The position numbers and the translations under genes were made by a program. A DNA stretch of 64,000 bases, taken from the NCBI RefSeq assembly GCF_903915725.1, contig NZ_CAIWTY010000086.1, positions 148,341 through 212,340 of the forward strand, read 5' to 3'. Within the stretch, counting starts at the first letter, position 1. Each line of letters opens with the position of its first letter. The stretch is from an uncultured Rhodopila sp. Its GTDB lineage: Bacteria; Pseudomonadota; Alphaproteobacteria; Acetobacterales; Acetobacteraceae. This document shows positions 26,112 to 35,040 of the stretch, piece by piece. The notes beneath the pieces were generated by a model, which had not been told where the DNA came from, did no database searches, and saw only the letters and a program-made list of their open reading frames with translations.

Positions 26112-27209
26112 TCACCCGCCTGCCTTGAACCGCGCCCACAGGCGGGTTCGCAGCCGATCGGCTGGTTGGGTGGAGGGGCCGATGGTGAAGAAGCGTTCCA
26201 TCTCGGCGTCGCTGGGGAATACGTTCGGGTCGTTCAGCAGCTCCGGGCGGACCAGAGCGCGCGTGGCGGGGACGGCATTGGCGTAATGGGTCGCGTCGGT
26301 GATGCGGGCCATCACCTCGGGCCGCAGCACGTAGTTGATGAAGGCCAGTGCCTCGTCCTTGTGCTGCGCGTCGGACGGAATCGCCAGCATGTCAAAGCCG
26401 ATCTCGGCGCCTTCTTTCGGGGCGGCGTAGCGGATGGTGACGCCGTTGGCGGCTTCGCGGGCGCGGTTGGACGCCTGGATCACGTCGCCGGAGTAGTCGA
26501 ACGCCAAACACACCTGGCCGGTCGCCATCGCCTCCAGCGCGCCGCCATTGGCGAACTCCCGTATATACGGCCGGATCGCCATCAGCGTCTTCGACACCGC
26601 GTCCAGATCGGCTGGCGCGGCGCTGTCGGGGCTGCGGCCGAGGTAGTGCAACACCGACGGGATCACGTCGATCGCGGAATCCATCATGACGATCCCGCAC
26701 GGCGCGACCTGCTTCGCCACGGCGGGGTCGAACAGCAGTGCCCAGGAATCCAACGGCGCATTCGGCTTCAACGCGCGCAGCCGATCGGCGTTGAGTCCAA
26801 GGCCGATGGAACCCCAGAGATAGATGGCGCCATGCTTATTGCCGGGATCGGATGACTCGACCCGCCTCATCAGCGCCGGATCGAGGTTCTTCCAGTTCGG
26901 TACCTTCGCCCGGTCGATCGTCGCCAGCGCGCCGGCCCGCATCAGGCGGGACATTGTCGGCTCGTTGCTCGGCAGCACGACGTCGTAGCCGGAATGCCCG
27001 GCGAGCAGCTTGGCTTCAAGCGTTTCCAGGCTGTCAAAGACGTCGTAGCGAACGGAGATACCGGTTTCGCGGGTGAAGGCGGTCAGGACGGCGGGGTCGA
27101 TATAGTCCGTCCAGTTGTAGATATTGACCACATGGTCCTGCGCATGAGCTGGCAACGCGAGCGCCAGAACCAGGAGCATAGTCCTTATGGCAGCCGCGAC
27201 CATGCCCAT
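26112..27209 (-). CDS. potF: Putrescine-binding periplasmic protein (PotF type)
   Basis: Periplasmic component of 365 residues with a signal peptide (hydrophobic core LLVLALALPAHAQ, cleavage near residue 23). The mature start NIYNWTDYIDPAVLTAFTRE, then VFDSLETLEAKLLAGHSGYD and LPSNEPTMSRL, is diagnostic of the PotD/PotF family and closer to PotF. Later blocks are CLAFDYSGDV and INYVLRPEVMA. It is the first gene of the potF-potG-potH unit. The decarboxylase downstream on the same strand makes a combined polyamine uptake and synthesis locus plausible. Confidence 0.92.
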   Translation of the reverse strand: MGMVAAAIRTMLLVLALALPAHAQDHVVNIYNWTDYIDPAVLTAFTRETGISVRYDVFDSLETLEAKLLAGHSGYDVVLPSNEPTMSRLMRAGALATIDRAKVPNWKNLDPALMRRVESSDPGNKHGAIYLWGSIGLGLNADRLRALKPNAPLDSWALLFDPAVAKQVAPCGIVMMDSAIDVIPSVLHYLGRSPDSAAPADLDAVSKTLMAIRPYIREFANGGALEAMATGQVCLAFDYSGDVIQASNRAREAANGVTIRYAAPKEGAEIGFDMLAIPSDAQHKDEALAFINYVLRPEVMARITDATHYANAVPATRALVRPELLNDPNVFPSDAEMERFFTIGPSTQPADRLRTRLWARFKAGG

Positions 27210-27279
27210 GGCGATCCCCCTCCGCGCGTGACTTTTGTATGTTACTCGGTGCGGAGGGTTGCCGAAAGGCGGGGCCGTT

Positions 27280-28806
27280 TTAATCGGCGGCGATGGCGTG
27301 ACCGGCGGCGGGCGCCACGAACGGCTTCAGCAGCACCGACAAAACGACCGACACGATGATGTTGGCGCCCAGCGCCCAGAGTGCGATGTAGCTCGGGAAG
27401 CTGGTGCCCAGGACGGTCACGGTGAACACCGCCGCCTTGAACGACGTGGTGTAGGCCATCCAGGTGCCGAGGCTGGCACCCACCGCCCAGCCGGCCAGCA
27501 GCGCCCAGCCGTTCAGCATGCGCAGATACAGGCCCAGGATCACCGACGGCAACACCTGGCTCATCCACAGGCCGCCGAGCAACTGGAACTGGATCGCGAA
27601 CGGCACCGGCACGAAGATGATGAACACCAGCGCGCCTGCCTTGATCACCAGGGAGGCGATCTTGGCGACGGCGGTTTGCTCCGCGCCGGTGGCGTTCGGG
27701 CGGAGGAAGCCTTTGTACAGGTTGCGGCTGACGATATTGGCGCAGGCGATCGACATGATGGCGGAGGGCACCAGCGCGCCGATGGCGATGGCGGCGAATG
27801 CGATGCCGGCGAACCAGCCCGGGAAGGTCTCCAGGATCAGCGCCGGCACCGCGAAGTTGTTGCCGTAGCGCTTGAACCCGTCGGCGTAGGCCGGATTGCC
27901 ACCGACATGCAGCGCCAGCGCCATGAAGCCGAGCAGCGCCAGCAGCCCCAGCACCAGCGAATAGGCCGGCAGCAGCGCGGCGTTTCGGCGTATCGCGTTC
28001 GGGCTGGAACTGCTGAGGATCGCGGTCATCGAATGCGGGTACAGGAACAGTGCCAGCGCAGACCCCATCGCCAGCGTGGCATAGGCGCTGTAGCTGCCAT
28101 AGGTGTCGGCGGCGGGCGGGGTCAGCAGCAGCTTCGCAGGCGGAACCGCGGAGAACACCGGCGCGAACCCGCCCAGTTTATACGGTATCCAGATGGCGAC
28201 CGCGATGACCACGATGTAGATCAGCACGTCCTTCACCACGGCGATCATCGCCGGCGCGCGCAGGCCGGAGGTGTAGGTGAAGGCGGCCAGGATGACGAAG
28301 GCGATGATCAGCGGCAGGTCGCCGATCAGGCCGTCTCCCTGCACGCCCATGGCGCCGATGACCACCTGCATGCCGACGAGCTGCAGCGCGATATACGGCA
28401 TGGTCGCCACCAGGCTGGTGATGGCGACGGCGAGCGCCAGCCAGCGGTTGCCGTAGCGTCCCAACACCACGTCGGAGGACGTCACATAGCCGTTCCGGTG
28501 CGCCAGCCGCCACAGCCTGGGGAACACCAGGTAAAGGATCGGGTAGATGATCACCGTATACGGGATGGCAAAGAAACCGACTGCCCCGGCGCCGTAGATC
28601 AAGGCCGGGACCGCGATGAAGGTGTAGGCGGTGTAAAGATCGCCGCCGAGCAGGAACCAGGTGACGAAGGTGCCGAAGCGGCGGCCGCCCAGGCCCCATT
28701 CGGACAGCAGCGACAGATCGCCGGCCCGCCAGCGGGCGGCGGCGAATCCCAATCCCGTAACGAACACGAAGAGCGCGATGAAGACGGTAAGAGCGGGCCA
28801 GTTCAC
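27280..28806 (-). CDS. Sodium:solute symporter (SSF family)
   Basis: Inner-membrane transporter of 508 residues with about 13 hydrophobic segments. SSF features include FLLGGDLYTAYTFIAVPALIY near the N-terminus and ALALFLYPHSMTAILSSSS in the middle, as in monocarboxylate (MctP-like) permeases. It lies nine bases after a DUF3311 gene; DUF3311 proteins are regular small partners of this SSF subgroup. A short carboxylate such as acetate, pyruvate or lactate is a reasonable guess for the substrate, but it is not shown. Confidence 0.9.
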   Translation of the reverse strand: MNWPALTVFIALFVFVTGLGFAAARWRAGDLSLLSEWGLGGRRFGTFVTWFLLGGDLYTAYTFIAVPALIYGAGAVGFFAIPYTVIIYPILYLVFPRLWRLAHRNGYVTSSDVVLGRYGNRWLALAVAITSLVATMPYIALQLVGMQVVIGAMGVQGDGLIGDLPLIIAFVILAAFTYTSGLRAPAMIAVVKDVLIYIVVIAVAIWIPYKLGGFAPVFSAVPPAKLLLTPPAADTYGSYSAYATLAMGSALALFLYPHSMTAILSSSSPNAIRRNAALLPAYSLVLGLLALLGFMALALHVGGNPAYADGFKRYGNNFAVPALILETFPGWFAGIAFAAIAIGALVPSAIMSIACANIVSRNLYKGFLRPNATGAEQTAVAKIASLVIKAGALVFIIFVPVPFAIQFQLLGGLWMSQVLPSVILGLYLRMLNGWALLAGWAVGASLGTWMAYTTSFKAAVFTVTVLGTSFPSYIALWALGANIIVSVVLSVLLKPFVAPAAGHAIAAD

Positions 28807-28815
28807 GGCAAATCC

Positions 28816-29019
28816 TCAGTGTTCGGCTTTGTAGACGATGCCGGCGATGGCCGCGGCGAGGACGATCCATAGCAACTGGTACCAGTAGAAGAACGGGAAG
28901 CCGAACAGCGCCGGCTCGACGCGGTTGTAGGACGACACCCAGAACATCGCGATGAACGGCAGAATGAACAGGAAGCGCGTCCAGTGCCATCTCGGCTCCG
29001 GAGCGGGCGGCGTCGCCAT
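28816..29019 (-). CDS. DUF3311 small membrane protein
   Basis: 67 residues with two hydrophobic helices (FLFILPFIAMFWV and FYWYQLLWIVLAAAIAGIVY) around YNRVEPALFGFPFF, the DUF3311 pattern. I chose the ATG at 29019, which follows a GGGAAGGGAA ribosome site; an in-frame ATG at 29046 is less likely. It is translated just ahead of the SSF transporter and probably acts as an accessory subunit. Confidence 0.85.
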   Translation of the reverse strand: MATPPAPEPRWHWTRFLFILPFIAMFWVSSYNRVEPALFGFPFFYWYQLLWIVLAAAIAGIVYKAEH

Positions 29020-29171
29020 CGTGGTGTTCCCTTCCCTCGGGCGCATCGGGGACGCGCGCCATGCTTACCGCTTCAATCAGAGAAGCCCTGGAGAGTCAAT
29101 CTGTTTACGGATCGACATCGGGCGGGGGGTGGACAAATCGGCGCCAACAGGTGTCTGCGCCGCTGTCCGCG

Positions 29172-29216
29172 GCAACGTCCCGGTGTGCAACGTCCCGATG
29201 TGCAACATCCCGATCT
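29172..29216 (+). repeat. Three tandem 15-bp repeats
   Basis: GCAACGTCCCGGTGT, GCAACGTCCCGATGT and GCAACATCCCGATCT follow each other directly, then a partial GGCAAC. They sit about 100 bp before hsp20. The period is a multiple of three, but no supported gene covers it. They could be regulator sites spaced about 1.5 helical turns apart, or a slippage product. Confidence 0.7.
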
Positions 29217-29315
29217 GGCAACGCCGGGGCGGCGCACCTATATTCGGGCACGGATGCCGGTGAAACCGCGTCCGCCGGTCGCTGAGCATCCAGTTTCTTT
29301 CAGAGGAGTTCAGAC

Positions 29316-29834
29316 ATGGCCCAAAATCCCATCGCACAGTTCTGGCCTGCCGGGTTAACCGACCGCGGATTGGCCACCTCACCTTTTACAGTACTGCAGC
29401 GGCAGATGAACCGCGTGCTGGAGGACGTATTCGGCCCCGAAACCGGACTGTTCTCACAGGCGCCGGAGCCGATGCGCGGCATCCTGTCGCCGCGGATCGA
29501 GCTAACCGAAACCGAAAACGAACTGCGCGTCATCGCAGAGATGCCCGGCGTGAAGGAGCAGGAAATCGATGTCGCCCTGGACGACGGCAGGCTGACACTG
29601 CGCGCGGAAAAGAAGCTGGAGCGCAAGGATGAGCGGGAGAACACTCATTTTACTGAACGTTCATACGGCGTCTTCCAGCGCAGCCTGCAGTTGCCGTTTC
29701 AGGTCGATCCGGATGAAGTGAACGCCGCTTTTGACAATGGCGTGCTTACGATTACACTGCCGAAACCCAAGGGGCGCGATCTGAAGCGCAAAATCGAAGT
29801 GCGCGGCGCGTCATCACGGCCGAGCGAAGAGTGA
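29316..29834 (+). CDS. Hsp20 small heat-shock protein
   Basis: ATP-independent holdase of 172 residues. The alpha-crystallin domain spans ~55-155: PRIELTETENELRVIAEMPGV, ERSYGVFQRSLQLPF and VLTITLPKPKG carrying the (I/V)-x-(I/V)-like C-terminal element. A good AGAGGAG ribosome site precedes the ATG. It is followed in the same direction by an HdeD-like gene, so a stress-protection pair is likely. In the leader, CACCTATATT resembles a sigma-32 -10 region, but I do not see a convincing -35. Confidence 0.93.
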   Translation: MAQNPIAQFWPAGLTDRGLATSPFTVLQRQMNRVLEDVFGPETGLFSQAPEPMRGILSPRIELTETENELRVIAEMPGVKEQEIDVALDDGRLTLRAEKKLERKDERENTHFTERSYGVFQRSLQLPFQVDPDEVNAAFDNGVLTITLPKPKGRDLKRKIEVRGASSRPSEE

Positions 29835-29889
29835 CCTTCCGCAAGCAATGGCGGCGGCTCTGAGTAAGGCGTAACGACAGGAGGACAGC

Positions 29890-30495
29890 ATGGCTATCGG
29901 CTCCTTGCCGCAAACCGGATTTCCGAGCCCGATGAACGCCGAACTGGCGCGGCATTGGTGGTTGATCGCGCTGCGCGGGGTGATCGCCCTGCTGTTCGGG
30001 CTGATCGCGCTGACGGCGCCCGGCGCGGCCCTGCTGTCCCTTGCGTTGATTTTCGGCGCCTATCTGCTGGTCGACGGCATCGCCGGGTTATACGTGGCCT
30101 GGCGCGCCTCACGGGTGCAAGCACCCTGGGGCGCGCTGCTGGGCGAGGCGGTGCTGAACATCATCATGGGGCTGATTGCGCTGGTGATGCCCGTCGCGGC
30201 CGTCTATGCATTCGTGATCCTGTTATCGATTTGGGCGCTGATCACCGGGGGGCTGATGGTTGCCGCGGCGTTCCGGCTGCATTCCAGCCACGGCCGCTGG
30301 TGGCTGGCGCTGGGCGGGGTCGCTTCCCTGGTCTGGGGCGCCCTTTTGGCCGCGGCGCCGATGATCGGCGCGGTGGTGGTGGCATGGTGGCTCGGGATTT
30401 ACGCGATCATCTTCGGCGCCGCGCTGCTGGCCTGTGCCTGGCGGTTGCGTGCCCAGCGGACCGGCGTGTCCGGTAACGGCGCGGTGCGGATCTAG
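29890..30495 (+). CDS. HdeD/DUF308 family membrane protein
   Basis: 201 residues with about six hydrophobic segments. The pattern WWLIALRGVIALLFGLIAL, repeated later as WWLALGGVASLVWGALL, is typical of HdeD-like DUF308 proteins, with roughly two copies of a three-helix unit. Members are linked to acid and other stress resistance in enterobacteria; the biochemical role is not known. The gene follows hsp20 by 55 bp. Confidence 0.88.
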   Translation: MAIGSLPQTGFPSPMNAELARHWWLIALRGVIALLFGLIALTAPGAALLSLALIFGAYLLVDGIAGLYVAWRASRVQAPWGALLGEAVLNIIMGLIALVMPVAAVYAFVILLSIWALITGGLMVAAAFRLHSSHGRWWLALGGVASLVWGALLAAAPMIGAVVVAWWLGIYAIIFGAALLACAWRLRAQRTGVSGNGAVRI

Positions 30496-30532
30496 CCGCG
30501 GGCGCAAGCCGGTTTCGCGAAAGTTCCTGGAC

Positions 30533-32149
30533 ATGACCAAATCGACGCGGGCGGAGCGCCAGCCCGTAGCCTCTACCACGCGGCCGGGGAACCCTGTCCG
30601 GCTGCCCGGAGATTGGCGCCGCTGGCTGTCGGCCGCCGCTGCGCTGCTGGCAGTCATCGGGAACGCGGCGGTGGCGCAGACTTCAGTACCGCCGGCCGCA
30701 ACCGACCCGATTGTCGCCGCTGGCCTTTATATGGAGCGCGCCTCCGACTGCATGGCCTGCCATACCAGGCAAGGCGGCACGCCGTTTGCCGGCGGCCGGG
30801 CGATCGGCACCCCGTTCGGCACCCTGTATTCGACAAACATCACGCCCGACCCGGATACCGGCATCGGCTCCTGGACCGACGATCAGTTCTATGCCGCGCT
30901 GCATGACGGCATCGGCCACGGCCTGGGCTACCTCTACCCGGTGATGCCTTACACGTCCTACACCAGGATGACGCGTGAGGACGTTCTGGGCATCAAGGCG
31001 TACCTGTTCTCGCTGCGCCCGGTCTTTTCGGCGCGCCCGCCGAACGGGCTGTCCTTCCCCTTCGACATCCGCGACAGCCTGATCGCCTGGCGCGAACTGT
31101 TCTTCAGCCCCGGCACTTTCGTTGCAAACCCCAGCCGATCGGCGGAGTGGAACCGCGGCGCCTATCTGGTCGAAGGTCCCGGCCACTGCGGCGAATGCCA
31201 CTCGCCGCGCGACCTGCTGGGGGCGACGGAAACCAGCGCCAGCCTGTCCGGCGGCCAGGTTCAGCAATGGGTGGCGCCGAATATTTCCTCCGATCCGCTC
31301 TCTGGAATCGGCCTCCGCTCGATCGCCGACATCGTCACGTTCCTGCACACGGGGACGGACAAGCCGCTGGGCGAGGCGTTCGGACCGATGGGCGAGGTGG
31401 TGCATGACAGCCTGCGCTACCTGACGGAGCCAGACATCGCGGCGATCGCGGTGTTTCTGAAGGACGGACCGGACCGTCCGGAAACCGGGCCGGCCGCCGA
31501 CGCCACGCGCGCGAGCCTGCGCCATGGGCGGGCGCTGTATGTGCAGAACTGCGCGCAATGCCATCAGGACAACGGCGGCGGCATACAAGGCGTCTTCCCG
31601 AATCTCGCGGGCAATGCCGCGGTCACAGCCGATCGGCCTGATGATGTGGCGGCTGCGGTGCTGAACGGGTTGGTGGCGCCCTCGGGACTGCGGATGCCGG
31701 GCTTCGCCGGTGCGCTGACCGATTTGGATATCGCCGACATCGCTAATTATGTCCGCGTGAGTTGGGGGAACAAGGCTGCTCCGGACGCCAGCATGCAGCT
31801 TGTCGCCGGCATCCGCGCGCTGTCCCCCGTCGGCATCGCCGGGTCCGAGGCGGCACGGGCGTTCGACTGCCCGAAAGTGGGTGGCGCCGCGGTGCCCGGG
31901 GCGTTGATCGGTTCGGCCGATGCGCAGCTTTTCGCAGGCTCCGATGATGCCACCAACCGCATTCAGGAGATCCTGTCCCAACTGCGTCAGCAGCAGCCGA
32001 AGCCGGCGGACGGCTCGCTGGTGAACAGCATGATCGCCGCGATGTGCCCGGCGGTCGCCAATTCCAGCGGGTTGAGCAACCAGGAAAAGCGTGCGCGGCT
32101 GATGCAACTCAGCCGGATCGTCCTGGAGGATATCCCGGGCCATCGCTGA
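30533..32149 (+). CDS. Tri-heme cytochrome c (alcohol-dehydrogenase subunit type)
   Basis: 538 residues, exported. A signal or anchor segment (WLSAAAALLAVIGNAAVA) lies at about 31-48. Three c-type heme sites are present: CMACH (73-77), CGECH (219-223) and CAQCH (340-344). The order and spacing fit the cytochrome subunit of membrane dehydrogenases of acetic acid bacteria (AdhB-like), which passes electrons to ubiquinone. The C-terminal ~120 residues go beyond the third heme domain. No dehydrogenase large subunit is adjacent, so its electron donor is unknown. I start it at the ATG at 30533. Confidence 0.88.
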   Translation: MTKSTRAERQPVASTTRPGNPVRLPGDWRRWLSAAAALLAVIGNAAVAQTSVPPAATDPIVAAGLYMERASDCMACHTRQGGTPFAGGRAIGTPFGTLYSTNITPDPDTGIGSWTDDQFYAALHDGIGHGLGYLYPVMPYTSYTRMTREDVLGIKAYLFSLRPVFSARPPNGLSFPFDIRDSLIAWRELFFSPGTFVANPSRSAEWNRGAYLVEGPGHCGECHSPRDLLGATETSASLSGGQVQQWVAPNISSDPLSGIGLRSIADIVTFLHTGTDKPLGEAFGPMGEVVHDSLRYLTEPDIAAIAVFLKDGPDRPETGPAADATRASLRHGRALYVQNCAQCHQDNGGGIQGVFPNLAGNAAVTADRPDDVAAAVLNGLVAPSGLRMPGFAGALTDLDIADIANYVRVSWGNKAAPDASMQLVAGIRALSPVGIAGSEAARAFDCPKVGGAAVPGALIGSADAQLFAGSDDATNRIQEILSQLRQQQPKPADGSLVNSMIAAMCPAVANSSGLSNQEKRARLMQLSRIVLEDIPGHR

Positions 32150-32223
32150 AGTCGGATCACCGGACGAACCCCGGTTCGGCTCGGGAGTTAACGGACGGTG
32201 CTTGACCTCACAGGGATATCCTT

Positions 32224-32433
32224 ATGGCCGATCATGTTTATCGGGTGATCGAATTGGCGGGATCGTCGCAGATCAGCCACGCCGATGCGATCGAGAATGC
32301 CATCGCCCGCGCCGCGAAGACCATGCGGAATCTACGCTGGTTCGAAGTGACGCAATTGCGGGGGGAGATCGAAAATGGTGAAATCCAGCACTACCAGGTG
32401 GCGATGAAGGTGGGTTTCACGCTGGAGGATTGA
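32224..32433 (+). CDS. Dodecin
   Basis: Flavin-storing dodecameric protein of 69 residues. The family signature is complete: VYRVIELAGSSQISHADAIE, AIARAAKTMRNLRWFEV and HYQVAMKVGFTLED, including the tryptophan that stacks on flavin. Binding of FMN, riboflavin or CoA has been seen in bacterial relatives. AGGGATA lies upstream of the ATG. It converges with surE, only 26 bp from that gene's stop. Confidence 0.93.
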   Translation: MADHVYRVIELAGSSQISHADAIENAIARAAKTMRNLRWFEVTQLRGEIENGEIQHYQVAMKVGFTLED

Positions 32434-32459
32434 CGCGGTGCCCCGGCAGATGCTGCGGC

Positions 32460-33233
32460 CTATCCCGCGAACCGCGGCAGATGCTCCGCCAACCCGGCAT
32501 ATGCCTCGTCATCCGTCCGGTCGTAACGCAACGGCGTAACGACGATCTTCCCGGCCTTGAGCGCGCTGTAGTCGCTCTCCGGCCCCTGGGGGATATTGCC
32601 GCGCCGGAAGTTCAACCAGTGATACTCCATGCCGCGCGGATCGATGCGGGTTTCCACGTCCATGCCGGCGACGAGGCCCTCGCCCTGCCGCGCCAGCGTC
32701 ATCGGACCGGCCTGCGCCGCTTGTATCGGCGGGAAGTTGACGTTCAGCACGGCACCCTTGCCCCACCCTATGGCGAGCAGCCGGAGCACCGTTTCGACCC
32801 CGAGGCTGCGCGCCGTGTCCCAGGGAACGGCATCCCGCTTCGAGAACGCCTGGCTCAGCGCCAGTGCCGGCACGCCCAGCATCATCGCCGTCATCGCGCC
32901 GCCGACGGTGCCTGAGAACACCGTCTCCAGCCCCAGGTTCAGGCCGCGGTTGACGCCCGACAGCACGAGTTGCGGCGGCGCGTCCTTCATGATGTGGCAC
33001 AACCCCAGCGCGGCGCAGTCGCCCGGCGTCCCGGTGACGCCGAAGCGGCGCTCCCCGCGCACGCTGATTCGCAGCGCGTGGTGCAGGCTGATGGCGTGGG
33101 ACTGGCCGCTCTGGTCGTGCTCGGGTGCGACGATCCAGACTTCCCGCGCGATCTGCGCAGCGATCTCCTCCAGCACCTGCATGCCGGGCGCGTCGATCCC
33201 GTCGTCGTTGGTGAGCATGACCCGATCAAGCAC
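32460..33233 (-). CDS. surE: 5'-nucleotidase SurE
   Basis: Metal-dependent nucleoside monophosphate phosphatase of 257 residues, linked to stationary-phase survival. The metal site is VMLTNDDGIDAPG, followed by VAPEHDQSGQSHAIS and SGVNRGLNLG, all SurE hallmarks. The start is set at the GTG at 33233, which has an AAGGAG site eight bases upstream; an ATG at 33218 would cut into the first strand of the fold. In many proteobacteria surE sits beside pcm or a lipoprotein peptidase gene; neither is here. Confidence 0.93.
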   Translation of the reverse strand: MLDRVMLTNDDGIDAPGMQVLEEIAAQIAREVWIVAPEHDQSGQSHAISLHHALRISVRGERRFGVTGTPGDCAALGLCHIMKDAPPQLVLSGVNRGLNLGLETVFSGTVGGAMTAMMLGVPALALSQAFSKRDAVPWDTARSLGVETVLRLLAIGWGKGAVLNVNFPPIQAAQAGPMTLARQGEGLVAGMDVETRIDPRGMEYHWLNFRRGNIPQGPESDYSALKAGKIVVTPLRYDRTDDEAYAGLAEHLPRFAG

Positions 33234-33498
33234 CCTGCGCACTCCTTTTTGCCGAACCCTGTTTGGCCCGGTTGCGCCGCGCCGGGCAAGAGGCGGAGCA
33301 TCGGCCAAACGCGCATGAGGTTGTCTCATGCAGCTACCGTCAAAGCGCGACGACGCGGAAAAGGTGATGGGCCACGCGATTATGCATTGGTTAAAGTGAC
33401 CGCGGACATAGCGCGTCCGGCCAATCTGTCCGGAAAAACGGTCCTTCGTGTAAACCATCTCCGGAGGCAGCGCGCCGCCGGAATTTCGGAGAGACCCG

Positions 33499-34338
33499 AT
33501 GCTGATCTGCCAGATGACCGACCTGCATGTGCGCCCGCGCGGAGTCGCCTGCAACCGCGTGTCGGAAACCAACATGCTGACCGAGCGTGCCTGCCGCGTC
33601 ATTGCGAACTTCAGGCCGCGGCCTGACGTCCTGCTCATCACCGGCGATCTCACCGAGTGCGGCATGCCAGCCGAGTACGATAATCTGGCTGACATCCTGA
33701 AGCGGACCATTCCGATTCCGATCTATGTCATTCCGGGAAATCACGATCGCCGGGAGAATCTGCGCGCCCGCCTCGCTCACCTGCCGCTCATCGGCTGCGA
33801 TCCGGATTTCGTGCAGTATGTCGTCGAGGAGTATCCGGTCCGCGTGGTCATGCTCGATACAGTCGTTCCGGGTGAGGCGCACGGCGCATTGTCCGATGCG
33901 CAACTGGAATGGCTGGACCGTGCGCTGGGGGCGCAACCGTCGAAGCCGACGCTGGTGGCGATGCATCATCCGCCATTCGCGACCGGCATCCCCCATATGG
34001 ACGGCATCGCGCTGCGGCAGCCGGAACGTTTCCGCGCGGTCATTGCGCGGCATGCGCAGGTCGAGCGGATCATCTGCGGGCACCATCACCGGCCGATCGT
34101 CGGGCGATGTGCGCATGCGATTGCATCCATTTCGCCCTCGGTGGCGCATCAGGTGGAGTTGTCGTTCGATCCAGCCGACAGCGGCGCGTTCAATTTCGAG
34201 CCGCCGGCCGTACAGATGCATGCATGGGACACGGCAAGCGGTTTCGTGTCGCACACGGTCTATACGGGCGACTACCGGGGTCCGTTCCCGTTCCTCACCG
34301 AACCGGATTACCCGGGGACGCAATCGCAACCAAAGTAA
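33499..34338 (+). CDS. Calcineurin-like metallophosphodiesterase (GpdQ/CpdA type)
   Basis: 279 residues. The dinuclear metal site is complete: MTDLHV (D-x-H), LLITGDLTECG (GD), PGNHDRRE (GNHD), MHHPP and ICGHHHRP (GHxH). The sequence is closest to cyclic-nucleotide or glycerophosphodiester phosphodiesterases of the GpdQ/CpdA group. It is cytosolic, with no signal peptide. It is divergent from surE across 265 bp of unassigned sequence. It might hydrolyse cAMP or phospholipid headgroups; sequence alone does not decide. Confidence 0.88.
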   Translation: MLICQMTDLHVRPRGVACNRVSETNMLTERACRVIANFRPRPDVLLITGDLTECGMPAEYDNLADILKRTIPIPIYVIPGNHDRRENLRARLAHLPLIGCDPDFVQYVVEEYPVRVVMLDTVVPGEAHGALSDAQLEWLDRALGAQPSKPTLVAMHHPPFATGIPHMDGIALRQPERFRAVIARHAQVERIICGHHHRPIVGRCAHAIASISPSVAHQVELSFDPADSGAFNFEPPAVQMHAWDTASGFVSHTVYTGDYRGPFPFLTEPDYPGTQSQPK

Positions 34339-34428
34339 AACTATAGCTACCGTCTAACACGCGCTCTTGTTTACCTTTTATTAGGACTTGGGAGATAGAT
34401 ATCGAAATCGAATTTCGGAACGCGCATC

Positions 34429-35034
34429 GTGCCAACAATTTGGATGTCTTATCTCATAGCGGGTACCGCCGCATCAGCGCTTTTCGTCGCCGCGGGCTGG
34501 CGCAGCCGCCAGGCCGCCGGCCCGTCGGCGCTGCATGGCCGGTTCGGACTGGGCATGCATGTCGCATTGACGGACGATTTGGCCTACCCGGCGGAACGCG
34601 GCAACGGCCAACGCGACGACGTTTCGGCGGCGGTCTACATGGCGCTGGCACGGCTTTCCTCCGTTATCGCCAGCCAGTCCGTCAAGATCGATGTCGCGGT
34701 GCGGCCTGGACTGAAGGTTCTCATGCGGCCTGCCAGCCTGGTTGATACGATAGAGGAACTTCTGGCCGCCGCCGTGCAATTCGCCCCGGCCAGCCGCATG
34801 CTGCTCACCGCCGTGGCCGATGGCGATCGGGTGCAGATCAACGTCACCGACGACATGCCATGCGGCGACGCTGTCGCCCGGCTCGGCCGCATCCGAACGC
34901 TGACGGAGCGCGTGGCGATGCGCGGCGATTCACTGGTGCTCGACGTTCGCCCGCAGGAGGGCACCACCATGTCGCTGCGCCTTGCCGGCGGGTTCGATGC
35001 GTCTACGCAAACACCAGAGTTCGATGCGGACTGA
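34429..35034 (+). CDS. Membrane protein with degenerate histidine-kinase-like ATPase fold
   Basis: 201 residues from a GTG start. An N-terminal hydrophobic segment (YLIAGTAASALFVAAGW) is followed by a region resembling HisKA/HATPase sequence: a helix pair (AAVYMALARLSSVIASQSVKI), MRPASLVDTIEELLAAAVQFA where the N box should be, and GTTMSLRLAGGF like a terminal G-box strand. The catalytic Asn of the N box and the DxGxG loop are missing, and there is no phosphoacceptor domain. It therefore looks like a pseudokinase or an HPt/ChpT-like fold. It converges with argJ (6 bp apart). Confidence 0.55.
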   Translation: MPTIWMSYLIAGTAASALFVAAGWRSRQAAGPSALHGRFGLGMHVALTDDLAYPAERGNGQRDDVSAAVYMALARLSSVIASQSVKIDVAVRPGLKVLMRPASLVDTIEELLAAAVQFAPASRMLLTAVADGDRVQINVTDDMPCGDAVARLGRIRTLTERVAMRGDSLVLDVRPQEGTTMSLRLAGGFDASTQTPEFDAD

Positions 35035-35040
35035 CGGGGG

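Noticed and set aside
27235..28872. A 545-codon open frame on the plus strand
   Set aside because: It is antisense to the SSF transporter, is extremely rich in His, Gln, Arg and Gly, and has no motif; the transporter frame is clearly the real one.
29172..29216. Possible CRISPR array
   Set aside because: The 15-bp units are directly adjacent without spacers, only three copies exist, and no cas gene is present.
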